Assembly (NCBI GenBank): GCA_049724395.1 | Contig: JAUGWO010000274.1 | Location: 1 to 60,334 of the forward strand | Origin: Spongospora subterranea f. sp. subterranea | Lineage: Eukaryota > Endomyxa: Phytomyxea > Phytomyxea > Plasmodiophorida | Direction: 5' to 3' | DNA: 60,334 bases | Shown: positions 45,969 through 56,889 of the stretch, piece after piece | Position numbering within the stretch: the stretch's first letter is position 1 | Layout: each line of letters opens with the position of its first letter | The notes under the pieces: generated by a model | What the model saw: the letters and a program-made list of their open reading frames with translations, nothing else | What the model was told of the DNA's origin: nothing | The model's database searches: none | Translations under genes and position numbers: made by a program

Positions 45969-46086
45969 TGAAGCGTTTTGGATCTGCAGCCAGAATTCCA
46001 TTAATACACATCCATTATCGCATCCGTCTCAAACACGCTCCTGCTTTTGTTGTCGAAGGTCATCGACGTCGTGATGAGACTGGTTG

Positions 46087-46990
46087 ACGACAGTAGGTTA
46101 TAGAAAGATATCAAACACAGGTTCTACTCTAACATGTTCTTGAATGACCTTCTCATCATACGGACTCTTAATCATTCATATTCCTATCTTCCTTTGCTCG
46201 TCGTCTGCCGTCGTTGTTCCCGTAAGACCATGACCTCCAAATCATCATCTCTTCTCTACATTGTCACTGTATTTCGGCTCCCCAATGCACTGTTGATCCT
46301 GTCATTGACGCTGCCTACAGACGTCTATATTCTCAACTTTCTCTATTCTGTTTTTGTTGAAGCAAGCCCTGAGATTTACTCCTGCAACGGTGGCAACCAT
46401 TTTCATTTTCCCGGCGTATTTCATTGTGATATTTATCGGGATGCTTGTTGGGTTCCCCCAAATAACCGTGATTGTAAACATGTACACATTCAGTATCGCC
46501 ATGGCGTCATGCGCCGCCGGCGCTTTTGCTGCATATAACGATGTGCAAGGCATGGCGAATACTTGGAATGGGCTGTCAGACAACGATAAAGCATCATGGG
46601 CTGCAGAAATCGGAATGAGTCCCATTGACTCGGCGACTGAATCGGTTTTGATATCGAAAGCGCGAACTCAGGTGACCTTGCTCCAACATTCTCGTTGTGG
46701 AGTATCTGAAATGGGTTATTGATAGCTGCTTGCCCTTGCCATATTCTACATCTGCATTGCCGGGATTCTTACGACTTTCATGACGATAGACGTTTGCGTT
46801 CGCCATTACAGGAGTGCGCCTGGAGACGTTGGATAACCTCGAAGTTACTTGGCCGCTGTGGGCATTGTTCCAAGACCAAGAAATAAACATTCGGGAAGAA
46901 ACAATGCGAATCTCTGCTGTTTCCGCCAGAGACAGATTTATTCTACCGAGTTGATATTGGAACACCAGTGGCAATATCCTGACCTGGCCA
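46087..46990 (+). CDS. Membrane protein of unknown family, exons partly resolved
   Basis: Exons on the plus strand encode at least three hydrophobic helices: ATVATIFIFPAYFIVIFIGM, ITVIVNMYTFSIAMASCAAG and, after an intron at about 46670-46729, LLALAIFYICIAGILTTFMT. A soluble stretch (WNGLSDNDKASWAAEIGMSP) lies between the second and third. A later helical piece (WPLWALFQDQEINIREETMR) may be its C-terminal part, but its phase does not close with my joins. The family is not recognised. It follows eL15 and precedes an AT-hook gene on the same strand. Confidence 0.45.
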
Positions 46991-48570
46991 GGCTGCAACA
47001 CACTGATAATGATCCGCCCAGCTGGTCATTGGCCCCGGCAAATGGCGCATTATCGTTCGGAGCTGGTCTGTGCGGCTTGATCGGGCCCTATAGTACCGAT
47101 ATAATGTTGGGCGTCGCTGGCTGCGAGGATGTCTGCCAGGAGACTCGCCTAGCGCTCATACTCTCTTCCTGCTATCATCAGAATGGGCAATGGAACGACG
47201 CCGCCGAAGCTGGTACTTACCATTCCTTCCCGATTCGCGTTAATGATTTCAACGACTTTCTTGTCATAATATAATTTTCATCCCTGTTAAACTGTAAAGT
47301 TTTAACGGTTCTTAGTTGCAGAAGCTGCTAATGATCCGGAAGCGGCGACTCCTGTCCCTCTATTAAACGCACATGTTCGTTCCAAATGTGCCACCCAGTA
47401 CTTTCATAATTGGTTTATCCTTAGGAATGTGAATCTTTGTTCCAACGGCTTAAAGCGGTCATGCCCTCTGACCCGGCTCTTGACGATCGCCGTAGTGCGA
47501 AGGTTATTGCAGAAAAGCTTCAAGTTCTTCGCATTGGACAGATTCGGACGAATATTCAACTTTTAGACGATATGATACGGTATTATTCACCTGTTTTGAT
47601 GTGATCCCTTTTCAACAAAAACTGATTTTTTTTAGGATTTTAGAATCCGACGAAGCTATAATTGAACAACCCAATTCTAGCATCGACCTTTCAGAAATCC
47701 AGGAGCATCTCGACCAATCAAAATTATTGTTTTATTCAGTTCCAATGGTACACAGGCTGAGCCTATATCAGAAATTTTGCTCTAATTTCCAAATAGGAGA
47801 AGCTGTCACAATTCGATCTTGCAATCACAGATCAGCAAGAACGTTTGGCTCCAGATGTTGAATCATCAACAGCCGCATCAAAACCTCTGAAGGGGGCCGT
47901 CGCCAAGACAGAAGTTCAAGACACACAGATTTCATTGGATCATCCTTATGTCGACACCACAATGACACGTGAAGCAGACGTCAAGCGTCCCGATAATTCG
48001 ACCAGTTCGCATTTGGTGAATCCAGAGGGCCCCTCGACTTTTCTTTGCGTTCCTGGTGACGTTCTTCAACAAGGCTTTGAGGTCCCTATTAGGCAAGAGC
48101 CTGACACTCCTGCTGAATCGTTCACCAATGTTATTACGCCTACCATTGCTACCTCACAATATGAGATGCCAATACATGAGACGGAACAACCGATCAGAAC
48201 GTCAATGCAGGGAAGTTCTGTACATGAAGAGCAAGACCGTTCTGATCCCGCCCCCGAGGTTGTATTGGCGCCGACAATGGCTCCTGGATACGATATTCCT
48301 GCTGAAGCTACAGTTGCCGGGGGTCTCGATTCGTCAATCCCAATAGCGACACCGGCACGTCCAAGAAAAAGGGGAAGGCCACCGACTAAACACATAACTG
48401 TAGAAAATCCAGCCGTTCATGGGGATGATATAGCTCTTGGCGCTGATTCAACCCCCAAATCCCAAGTAAGAAACAAGGCAAAAATTCAGAAAACGAAAGC
48501 AGCCGGATCGGAAACAAGTCGTCCTGCGTCCAGAATTCGCCCCGGGTCTCGTGGTCGAAAATCAATGTAA
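46990..48570 (+). CDS. AT-hook protein with helical N-terminal region
   Basis: Exons joined by short introns (about 47207-47310, 47405-47425, 47580-47636 and 47741-47801) give a helical part (ECESLFQRLKAVMPSDPALD, AEKLQVLRIGQIRTNIQLLD, EKLSQFDLAITDQQERLAPD). A long disordered region follows in the last exon. Near the C-terminus is an AT-hook core, RPRKRGRPPTKH, and a basic tail (SRIRPGSRGRKSM). An upstream exon (SFGAGLCGLIGPYSTDIMLG) may be its N-terminus or belong to the previous gene. AT hooks bind the minor groove of AT-rich DNA, so a chromatin role is likely. I cannot name the complex. Confidence 0.55.
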
Positions 48571-48806
48571 ATATTGAATCAGTGCAATCTATTATTATTA
48601 AACTCCTCCGACTATCTAATCTACAGCACGACGTTGGTTTCGACAGGAAACAGTGTAACAGTACCCACTCGCCCCTGTCAGAAGGTCGTGCCGATCGCTG
48701 TGGATGTCGGGGTCGACAACCCACAACTGCTGATAATAATTAATGCCGTAACCCCGTACTGGGGACTACTGAGTGTGTCTCAACAGTCTCGACATTATTT
48801 TATACA

Positions 48807-49621
48807 ATGATTCGTCGTCCACTGTTCACCGCCGTCACCCGCGCTCTGTTGAACCAGACCCAGGGAGGCATTGGAATCCGCTTCGCTTCCACACCGTCCA
48901 GCAATCAATTCGAGATTATAGATCATGTGAAAAATACGCAAGCAATGATGGATGCTAATTTCAAGCACTTTCAAGATGAACTGAGTATGCTGCGTTCTGG
49001 TCGTGCTTCGACAGGTTAGAAATAACTGTTTTGGTTTTCGGTATGACCCGGCGTTGACAACTGATTCAGGCGTGTTGGAGTCAATCAGCGTGGAAGCCTA
49101 TGGTTCTAGAATGTCTTTGTCATCTTTGGCCACGGTTACTGTTCGGAATGCAAATCTCCTTCATGTCAACGTTCATGACGCCATTCTTTGCGAAAATGTC
49201 AAGCGGGCCATAGATAACGCTGGTCTAGGATTTAATGCATCTATCACAGGAAACGGTATATCGGTCCCTGTAGCCAAAACTTCCAAAGAAACTAGGGAAA
49301 CCCTCGTTAAAACTGCTAGTGTTAAAGCCGAAAAGGTACAGTCAGACCTCACTATAAATTCATGATTGTTATATACCAAATTAGGCGCGAGTTGATCTGA
49401 GACGATCACGCAAACTGGCTATGGATAAGCTTGACAAAGTTGAGGAAAGCATGGGAAAAGATGAAAAATATAGATTGGAAAAAAAGGTTCGCTCGTTATC
49501 AAACATGTTTCTTTCTGTTTGCATTTAACATGCGATTCAGATTCAAACGTTGACCGACTCATATATGGATAAAGTTGTCCAGTTACATGCACGGAAAACG
49601 GATGAGTTGAGACATGGTTAA
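48807..49621 (+). CDS. MRRF: Mitochondrial ribosome recycling factor
   Basis: Four exons (introns near 49015-49069, 49336-49390 and 49487-49542). The N-terminus (MIRRPLFTAVTRALLNQTQG) is basic and lacks acids, as in a mitochondrial presequence. The RRF domain follows: FQDELSMLRSGRAST, which matches the invariant R.GRA motif, then ISVEAYGSRMSLSSLATVTV and VKRAIDNAGLGFNASITGNG. After splicing come VRVDLRRSRKLAMDKLDK and a C-terminal helix ending KTDELRHG. The protein splits post-termination mitoribosomes together with mitochondrial EF-G2. The full-length family architecture is present. Confidence 0.92.
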
Positions 49622-49914
49622 GCCCTTGTAATACATTTTATCGGATTCGACCTCCTGGTAAAAAAAGAGGAAATGGGTCAAAAGGGAACATCAAACAACT
49701 GAATCCCCAGTCAACGTCAGCACAATGTATTTCGGCCGCAGGGTTCAATGTTGTTTGTTTCGACGCCACTTCTGATGGGGCAGTGTGGGCATATATACAT
49801 CGTGAGCCACGGTACTAATTCCTGGTGGAGCTCCTGGTGGTGTATGGACTATGGACTGTGAATCGTGAAGCCGCTCGTTTGGCGGCGCGAACGGGGGCAA
49901 TAATAATCAACACC
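49622..49914. promoter_or_regulatory. Spacer with GOST-gene promoter
   Basis: Nearly 300 bases between the recycling-factor stop and the GOST start codon. It contains a tatatacat motif at about 49791, roughly 125 bases upstream of the ATG, a candidate TATA-like element. Confidence 0.3.
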
Positions 49915-51752
49915 ATGGATAGTCGAGCGATCGTTAGAGCGTGCTTGGGTGTATTACTCCTCTCGAGTTTGTCCACAACATGGGCCATGATCGAACACAA
50001 ATCCATGCGGTTTACCAGCGATCATCTCTTTGAAATAATTTGGAGATTTTGAATTCGCGGAGCAAGGTGAGCTTTCTTTGAAAGGGCAAGTCGCTATTGA
50101 TGATGTTAAGACGTACGTGGCAATGCCATTTTTTTGTAACTCAACCGTTAATTCCATTTCAAAGAAATACATCGGTGCAGTTGATGGTTTGCTCGGACAG
50201 CAGCCTCTTGAAATTACGTACTGTTAGTGTAGAAGATGTGTGCCTCGTTAAACCGTTCAATTCTGCTGCTTGTGAATGGCAAGGCATGTTCACAGAGGGA
50301 GTTAATCATTTTGACACGAACTTTCAAGTTAAAACCAACGTAACTATGACAAAACCTTTTTTTTGTGGCTTATTAATCCGGCTGAATTAGGACTGGTACT
50401 ATCTCATTCAACTCAATTGCGATAACCTAGAGTTTGATGTTGATCTCCACGTTGTTGCCTATAATCGTGGGAAATATTCTGGATTTCTATCTCTCTCAGA
50501 GGTTCCATATATCCCCGTGTCAATTGTGCTAGCAGTGGTGTTTGCCTTCCTTGGCTTTGCTCACTGTTTGACTTGGTTTCCTTACCGGTATTTCAATGTG
50601 CAACTCCAGTCCAGGTTGACGTTGGTACCGCTTCTATTTGCTGTGTTCTATACTGTGCAGGTTTGTCATACAGAATCAGCTATAACCCTTTCTCAATTTA
50701 TCTGCAGATTTTTTATTGGCAGTCGTGTTCAAAAAATGGCGTTAAACCAGTCTCAACATTCTGGGCCTCATTTTGTCTCTTGTTATTTATTAAAGTAATT
50801 CTGTTCATGCTACTACTGTCTGTGTCTAAAGGTTTGTGGTTTTCCACTGTTTAGCAACCAAGTCAATAAGTTCTTTTCAGGCTGGGCAATATGCCAGCGT
50901 CATATGTCGAATCAAGACTTCAAGCAGTCTTGCTTACTCATCATCGGTCTCGTTCTCGCTAATTCTTGTTTTACTATTCTAGGTATAACGTTATGGCTTT
51001 ACTATAGTAAGTTTCTGGTTCAGCTTGGAGTTCAGGGCCTATGGGTGTATCGACAATGATTCTGATCTATGCTATGCTTTTAAAAGTAATATTCAACTCT
51101 GTCGTCGTCATTCTGTCGGAAATTGATTCTCAAATGCAATCGATACGATCAATGGACTTGGAGCCATCTCATTTCCCAGTGAGGAAGCTGTGTCATTGTG
51201 CATCACTTTCTTTTCCAACATACATTTGCAGTTATATACCAAGCGACAAATGTACCATAATTTCCAGCTGACGACCCTGTCGTACATCACCATGAAAGTG
51301 GTGTTCCTGCTGTGGTCGAACATCTTCCTTCAAAGATTTCCCTGGGTTTCAGATTTAGTAGACGCAGTGCTGGATATGGCGTTTCTGATCTGCCTCTTGT
51401 AAGTATGTCTTTAAATGTTTGTTCAAAAATATTGATTTTCCGCAGTGTAAATTTCCGCATGCGACCCTTTTACCCTAGCTTTGCATATGCGCCTATTTCT
51501 GATGACGATGTGCCTGAAAACGCTCGCCATTTACTTCGATCAGGGCCAGCTGATCAGGACGTGGAATCTGGAGCAGCTCCCCCTCAATTATGGAGACCTG
51601 GTATGAAATACGCGTTTTCTTTTTGTTAAGCCTGCTTACGCTGTTTAGGAATGCCACTGCCAATGGTTAATGTAGATTATGCTTCATGGTTGCATCCCGT
51701 ACTCAGAACCTTTGATAATTATCGACAATCCGACGACAATCGACATCGGTAG
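49915..51752 (+). CDS. GOST/LUSTR seven-helix protein (TMEM87/GPR107-like)
   Basis: Multi-exon plus-strand gene. The signal peptide is MDSRAIVRACLGVLLLSSLS (to about residue 24). The lumenal GOLD-like domain has FEFAEQGELSLKGQV and ends WYYLIQLNCDNLEFDVDLHV and GKYSGFLSLSEVPYIPVSIV, the usual NC...n..GyLs...P.lP entry into the first helix. Membrane helices follow, including VLAVVFAFLGFAHCLTWFPY, an SKGWAIC segment, LLIIGLVLANSCFTILGITL and KVVFLLWSNIFLQ. The cytosolic tail is FYPSFAYAPISDDDVPENAR. The family acts in Golgi-endosome trafficking. Near the start the frame is offset by +1: the entry frame reads EIIWRF then TGA at 50050-50052, while the next frame reads FGDFEFAEQG. Subfamily choice (TMEM87 or GPR107) is tentative. 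Confidence 0.82.
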
Positions 51753-52013
51753 CCAACTCCCGCACAGGGCTAATTCCAAAGGAGGATCTCGGTAGCGTGC
51801 GCCATAGACAGCAGTTGATCTCTATTTTTTTTGACTTCATAAACATATACAGTATCAATGTAAAATGCAAGTTTTCTGCCTGGCGGTGATACTTTCTGTG
51901 AACTTGAAACTTACAGATAAGATTGGTATAGAAATGATTTCCCAGTAGTTATTTACAAATTATGCAGATATAGTACCCTTTCAAAACTGTTGATCCCACC
52001 GGCATAGCTTGTC

Positions 52014-52085
52014 GATAGTTAGTTTCAGAAAACAAGATCATGTGAGATGTCGATACTTAGTTTCAAAAACAAGATCATGTGAGAA
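52014..52085. repeat. Two-copy 37-bp direct repeat
   Basis: The sequence tcgatagttagtttcagaaa acaagatcatgtgaga is followed immediately by a near-identical copy (tcgatacttagtttcaaaaa then the same end). It lies just downstream of the profilin-like gene's 3' end and has no coding potential. Confidence 0.8.
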
Positions 52086-52104
52086 GATTTGAAGTTACTT
52101 CCGT

Positions 52105-52595
52105 TTATTCGGTTAGAGAGGATCTGAGAAATTCTTGAACCAGCGGAATAGCTCTGGCAGATGTGGTAGGCAGCGCATAAGAAAACATCGCAAATATTAT
52201 GCTTTTGTCAGGCTTTGCGATGCGGTAGAGGCAGGCACCCTTGCCTTCGTTAACACCGACCATTCGACCATAGACCAATCCCTGGTCAGGATGAAATCTG
52301 AAAAATCCTGAATCCATTAGCAAGTCCTGGTTGCCGCGAAACCGAGCGATAAGTACCTGTGAACATCATAGTGATCGTTGTCAAAATCGATCCCATTAAT
52401 CATGGCTTCATCCCTGTTTTCAAATAGACTCAAAAAGCGTTCAGTTTTGAAATCAGGAATTGTATGGGTGGCCAACAAAATTTGACCATCCTCATTAAAA
52501 ATGATCAAACAAGATAGTTCGGAGAGCAGGTGAGGCGAGTCTTGAAGCGCCGCCGATAGGGTGGGTGAGATGGTGGTCTGTTCATCTGTCGACAT
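52105..52595 (-). CDS. Profilin-like protein
   Basis: Two exons joined by one intron (about 52349-52294) give about 144 residues. The sequence pattern follows profilin: an early strand with CLIIFNEDGQILLATHTIPD, a helix (ERFLSLFENRDEAMINGIDF), then YDVHRFHPDQGLVYGRMVGV, a G..... strand (KGACLYRIAKPDKSIIFAMF) and a C-terminal helix (ARAIPLVQEFLRSSL). Profilins bind actin monomers and polyproline. The N-terminal aromatic residues that bind polyproline (the W..Y motif) are not obvious, so this may be a divergent profilin or a profilin-fold relative. Confidence 0.55.
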
Positions 52596-52905
52596 CGAAA
52601 ATTGTCAGAGACGATCGTGACAACCGTGCCGTCCTGTCTGGCTGGCCACACAGCTGTGGTCCGTCCGGCACCAACCTCACCTGGGGACGGTTTTCGTATC
52701 GTGACTTGCCCAAGGAAAAAAGGGACTTAACATGCTGGTGGAATTCGTCAAGCAACAGCAACCATCTATTAGCTTTCAAAAACTCCAGCTTTTTTCACCT
52801 CGAATTCGATCGCGTCTATGAAGAGCGACAGATTTTACAAAGAAATTGTTTAAATATATATTTAACCGATAAATTATGGTTTGCCTCTATGTTTTTTTCC
52901 AGCTT

Positions 52906-53640
52906 TCATAAAAACAGCCTGCGCGGGTAGCGAATCGCCATGCGCCGCTGTAAACGTCTATAGGCCTCGCGAAGATGGACCGGACGAATAGCCCCTTCAT
53001 GACCCCAGCTACTCTAAATACCAATCAACATATATATATCACACACGAAAAATAAAGCAAATTGCACACCATAATCTCTAAACTTAGTTCAATCAGGTCG
53101 CCTACAAACATCTTGCTGATTGCGATCATCACTATAGTCAGTGGTTCAGTAGCTTTGGAGGTTCCGAGAACAGGAAGCATGACCTAGGCAACAATTACTC
53201 GGTTTCAACCACAAACCCCATTCCAACAAACAGATTACTTTTTTGACGTGAGTCTGTTTGAACGCTCCCTGAATGAACGCAACGTATCGATTTCTCTGGA
53301 CGTCATTCAAACGATTATAAATCTCCCTGTTGTACATGTTTAATATTGTCAAACAGAACATAACACGAAAACAATACTTTTGGCGTTTAATCTTATTCTT
53401 GCGTTGAATTTCTAGCTGCTCCTCCAGGCGAAGTTGTATAAGCTGCGATTGCGATATTATCGTATTTCCGTCCATGGGAGGCGAGTCATCCACCGGCTTG
53501 CCATTCTTATCATCATCGTCATCTTCTTCATCTTCGCCCACAGCCTCCGGCTCCTCTTCGTCATCATCCTCGCCATCATTGGGTGGCGAATCATTGGAAT
53601 CCCTGAGCCCGGGCCGATCCTGGCCCACATTCGGCTGCAT
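52906..53640 (-). CDS. TAF11: TAF11, histone-fold subunit of TFIID
   Basis: Three exons on the minus strand; phases close at 53232/53152 and at the second join. The N-terminus is disordered and extremely acidic (DDEEEPEAVGEDEEDDDDDK). The histone fold then appears in pieces that splicing joins: LNDVQRNRYVAFIQGAFKQT and HVKKVI, then IVMIAISKMFVGDLIELSLE, then IMSSWGHEGAIRPVHLREAY and RRLQRRMA, stop at 52906. This matches the TAF11 pattern (Q.nRYe.fR.s.f.K..vKk.i, ..a..kvFVGe.vE.A, gPi.P.HirEA.RR). TAF11 pairs with TAF13 in TFIID and contacts TBP/TFIIA at class II promoters. Length is near normal. Confidence 0.88.
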
Positions 53641-54279
53641 GTCGCCCAGGCCGTTCTGCGATTACAGGGTTTGGTGTCGAGTGTTGGTGATGGAATCAAC
53701 CAGTCGATCACACAGCTGATGGATGCACTACACTGTATATTGTCTACAGTAGTGACTGACTGGTCACATCATGGGCTGCGCACATGCAACAACGAAGAGA
53801 TAGCACTATTGCCCTTTCGACGGTTTCTTTTCGAAGATTGTGTATTGATGCGATGGGACTGCTCCATGATATGAGTTTCATTTTCCCACAAGTTGTTAGA
53901 AATTTTCGACTGATGATCAGGGCCCGAAGATGGAAATGGTCCACGACAAAGGATATCCCATATCAGACTAATCGCCAATTCAGAATTTCAAAAGAATGGC
54001 TCCTATTCGCTCGATCCTCGCTGAACACTAACGCCGGGGTGGTCGTGACTTAAAATGGAGCGGCTTGTTCACAATCGAATTACGCGCCAGCTTCGCTTGA
54101 CAATTCTTTTGTCGACATGAGGCGAATGCCAGAGTTGCCCGAGAGGTTTTTCGGACGAATCTGCAATCGCGTTGAGGTGGGCGTTTGGCGACTACAAAAG
54201 CTTCATCGAAGAAAACATCGGGCACAGAGCATGTTTCTTCCGCCTTATCAGGAAACCGACAGTTTCAACAAAACTAATC
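53641..54279. other. TAF11 upstream region and spacer
   Basis: Contains the TAF11 promoter. Plus-strand (53784-54053) and minus-strand (53744-53978) frames overlap here, both without recognised motifs, and either may be chance. The right end borders the first copy of the repeat family. Confidence 0.35.
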
Positions 54280-55040
54280 TCCATTGACGGAGATGATATT
54301 TGCGACGATCGCATTATTCTTTAGCTGACCCCGTTTCGATGATTACATCAGGAGAGTCGTTAGTCCACGAACACATCTGTTCGCAGACTTTCCTCGACAG
54401 GGCCAAATCATTTTGGATGACGATGGGTCTATAGTCATTGCAGAAGGCGTTTCCAATGATGAGTTTGAAAGAGCAATTGAAGTCAATGAATGCGACCAGT
54501 TTACCGATATGCTCGACCTATCGTTTTCTTTAAAGAGTTTGGAAGTTATCGTGAAGATGTCAGAATCACCAGACCATGCAATTGGCGCCCCAACTTTCGA
54601 GCGAACCATATTCCACGCCCTTGATGATCTGGGCGTTCCTTTTATGCAGAGCCTTGCGTCAACAGGTTTTTTGTTCAACAATTTCCTATATCTTATGAAT
54701 TCAGAATAGCTGGTTGATCAAAATTAGGTGGACCGGTGAAAAGACGGAAAGGGAAAGCTAACGGAGGGTTGTCTCCCATGCCTGCCAATGTCAAGGAACC
54801 CACGATGGTCATCAAGTTCGGGCATTCGCAACCGCTACACACAGTTCAATACCTTCCAGCGGTCAGGATTATGAATACCGATGACAAAGTCACAAAGAAA
54901 GTCGCTATTTCTATTCGAGATCTGTATTTCAATGTCCCATTGCCCCATCAATTAGAGCATCTCACCACTCTAGATATCGATCTTCACGACACCCTGCACC
55001 GTTATTCGATGCCAAATGAATAGAGCATATTGTTGCCTCT
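54280..55040 (+). CDS. Repeat-family gene, copy A (incomplete)
   Basis: The first of three related sequences in this window. The open part reads LFADFPRQGQIILDDDGSIV, IAEGVSNDEFERAIEVNECD and SESPDHAIGAPTFERTIF. After a short non-coding step come KRRKGKANGGLSPMPANV, TMVIKFGHSQPLHT, VRIMNTDDK and VAISIRDLYFNVPLP, ending DTLHRYSMPNE. Compared with the other copies it lacks the central DKCRSWL...AVAIK block. The I-[VI]-[EK]-F-G-[HN]-SQ motif, seen as IVIEFGHSQ in copy B, recalls the E.G/E.K core of PD-(D/E)XK-like proteins, but that is speculation. The 3' flank (atagagcatattgttgcctc) is shared with copy B, so the repeated unit is larger than the coding part. Confidence 0.5.
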
Positions 55041-55179
55041 TAAACAACTATTAATATCCATTAAATTCTGAGAAATTTATAGTTGGTCGTTTATCAGTGT
55101 GAAATATAATTAGGTTGGGATTAGCGTGTGGGAGTATGATAACTTGTTTTGAATTAAATATGGGCACTGTATGACGATT

Positions 55180-56458
55180 TTACCAACTCAAGAGATGACA
55201 TGTTACCAACTAAAGAGATGACATGTTACCAACTAAAGAGATGACATGTTACCAACTAAAGAGATGACATGTTACCAACTAAAGAGATGACATGTTACCA
55301 ACTAAAGAGATGACATGTTACCAACTAAAGAGATGACATGTTACCAACTAAAGAGATGACATGTTACCAACTAAAGAGATGACATGTTACCAACTAAAGA
55401 GATGACATGTTACCAACTGAAGAGATGACATGTTACCAACTAAAGAGATGACATGTTACCAACTGAAGAGATGACATGTTACCAACTAAAGAGATGACAT
55501 GTTACCAACTGAAGAGATGACATGTTACCAACTAAAGAGATGACATGTTTACCAACTGAAGAGATGACATGTTACCAACTAAAGAGATGACATGTTACCA
55601 ACTGAAGAGATGACATGTTACCAACTAAAGAGATGACATGTTACCAACTAAAGAGATGACATGTTACCAACTGAAGAGATGACATGTTACCAACTAAAGA
55701 GATGACATGTTACCAACTAAAGAGATGACATGTTACCAACTGAAGAGATGACATGTTACCAACTAAAGAGATGACATGTTACCAACTGAAGAGATGACAT
55801 GTTACCAACTAAAGAGATGACATGTTACCAACTGAAGAGATGACATGTTACCAACTAAAGAGATGACATGTTACCAACTAAAGAGATGACATGTTACCAA
55901 CTGAAGAGATGACATGTTACCAACTAAAGAGATGACATGTTACCAACTGAAGAGATGACATGTTACCAACTAAAGAGATGACATGTTACCAACTAAAGAG
56001 ATGACATGTTACCAACTGAAGAGATGACATGTTACCAACTAAAGAGATGACATGTTACCAACTGAAGAGATGACATGTTACCAACTAAAGAGATGACATG
56101 TTACCAACTGAAGAGATGACATGTTACCAACTAAAGAGATGACATGTTACCAACTAAAGAGATGACATGTTACCAACTAAAGAGATGACATGTTACCAAC
56201 TAAAGAGATGACATGTTACCAACTGAAGAGATGACATGTTACCAACTAAAGAGATGACATGTTACCAACTGAAGAGATGACATGTTACCAACTAAAGAGA
56301 TGACATGTTACCAACTGAAGAGATGACATGTTACCAACTAAAGAGATGACATGTTACCAACTGAAGAGATGACATGTTACCAACTAAAGAGATGACATGT
56401 TACCAACTAAAGAGATGACATGTTACCAACTGAAGAGATGACATGTTACCAACTAAAA
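55180..56458. repeat. 23-bp satellite, 56 copies in two variants
   Basis: The unit is ttaccaactaaagagatgac atg. I counted 56 tandem copies (the last one partial), nearly identical, apart from one base: the tenth base of the unit is A or G (one C in the first copy). One unit carries a single extra T at about 55550. The first block is nine copies without G. After that A and G forms alternate as AG or AAG, with one longer A run, and G is never followed by G. No open frame of note crosses it. It sits between copies A and B of the repeat family. Confidence 0.97.
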
Positions 56459-56496
56459 TCAAACACTGACGCAATTTCACCAATAAATGACACGTC

Positions 56497-56763
56497 ATGG
56501 AGTACACCCCAAAAGAACTTAGCGAAATGTCTGAACTTCAGCATTTCATCATCAAAATGGCCAAAGCGATGCTTGCATTGACCGCTCCAGAAGGGCTGGT
56601 ACCCAATGAAACGCAACTGAATGAATTGATCAGTCGCATAGTCCCCGGCACGACATTCACGCCGACAGAGATGGATCGTGATCCTACGCCGTCGGCTTTA
56701 TTTTCCGGCGACTGGGTCATCTACAAAAAAGTCTCCACCTTGCACACCTGTTTCTCGGCCTGA
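56497..56763 (+). CDS. Small uncharacterised protein next to the satellite
   Basis: An 88-codon frame with a good start (tcatggagtac) begins 40 bases after the satellite: MEYTPKELSEMSELQHFIIK, then MAKAMLALTAPEGLV. A predicted helix is followed by a Thr/Pro-rich part ending HTCFSA. A further frame overlaps its end (56678-56893). No family recognised. It may be the first exon of a gene in the repeat block. Confidence 0.35.
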   Translation: MEYTPKELSEMSELQHFIIKMAKAMLALTAPEGLVPNETQLNELISRIVPGTTFTPTEMDRDPTPSALFSGDWVIYKKVSTLHTCFSA

Positions 56764-56889
56764 GTCGACCATTGACTCTCCGCTAGAGAAGCACCATGTT
56801 TCTAGGCCGCCGCCTTTCTTTTCAGCGACTGGATCATTTTCAATGAAACCCCCAGATTGTACTTTTGTTTCTGCACCGATTCCGTCAAG

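Noticed and set aside
32380-49621. Functional mitochondrial gene cluster (SAM50, ATP23, MRRF)
   Set aside because: The three are spread over 17 kb among unrelated genes on both strands; eukaryotic gene order seldom carries such meaning.
55180-56458. CRISPR array
   Set aside because: Units are directly adjacent with no unique spacers, and the genome is eukaryotic; this is a satellite.
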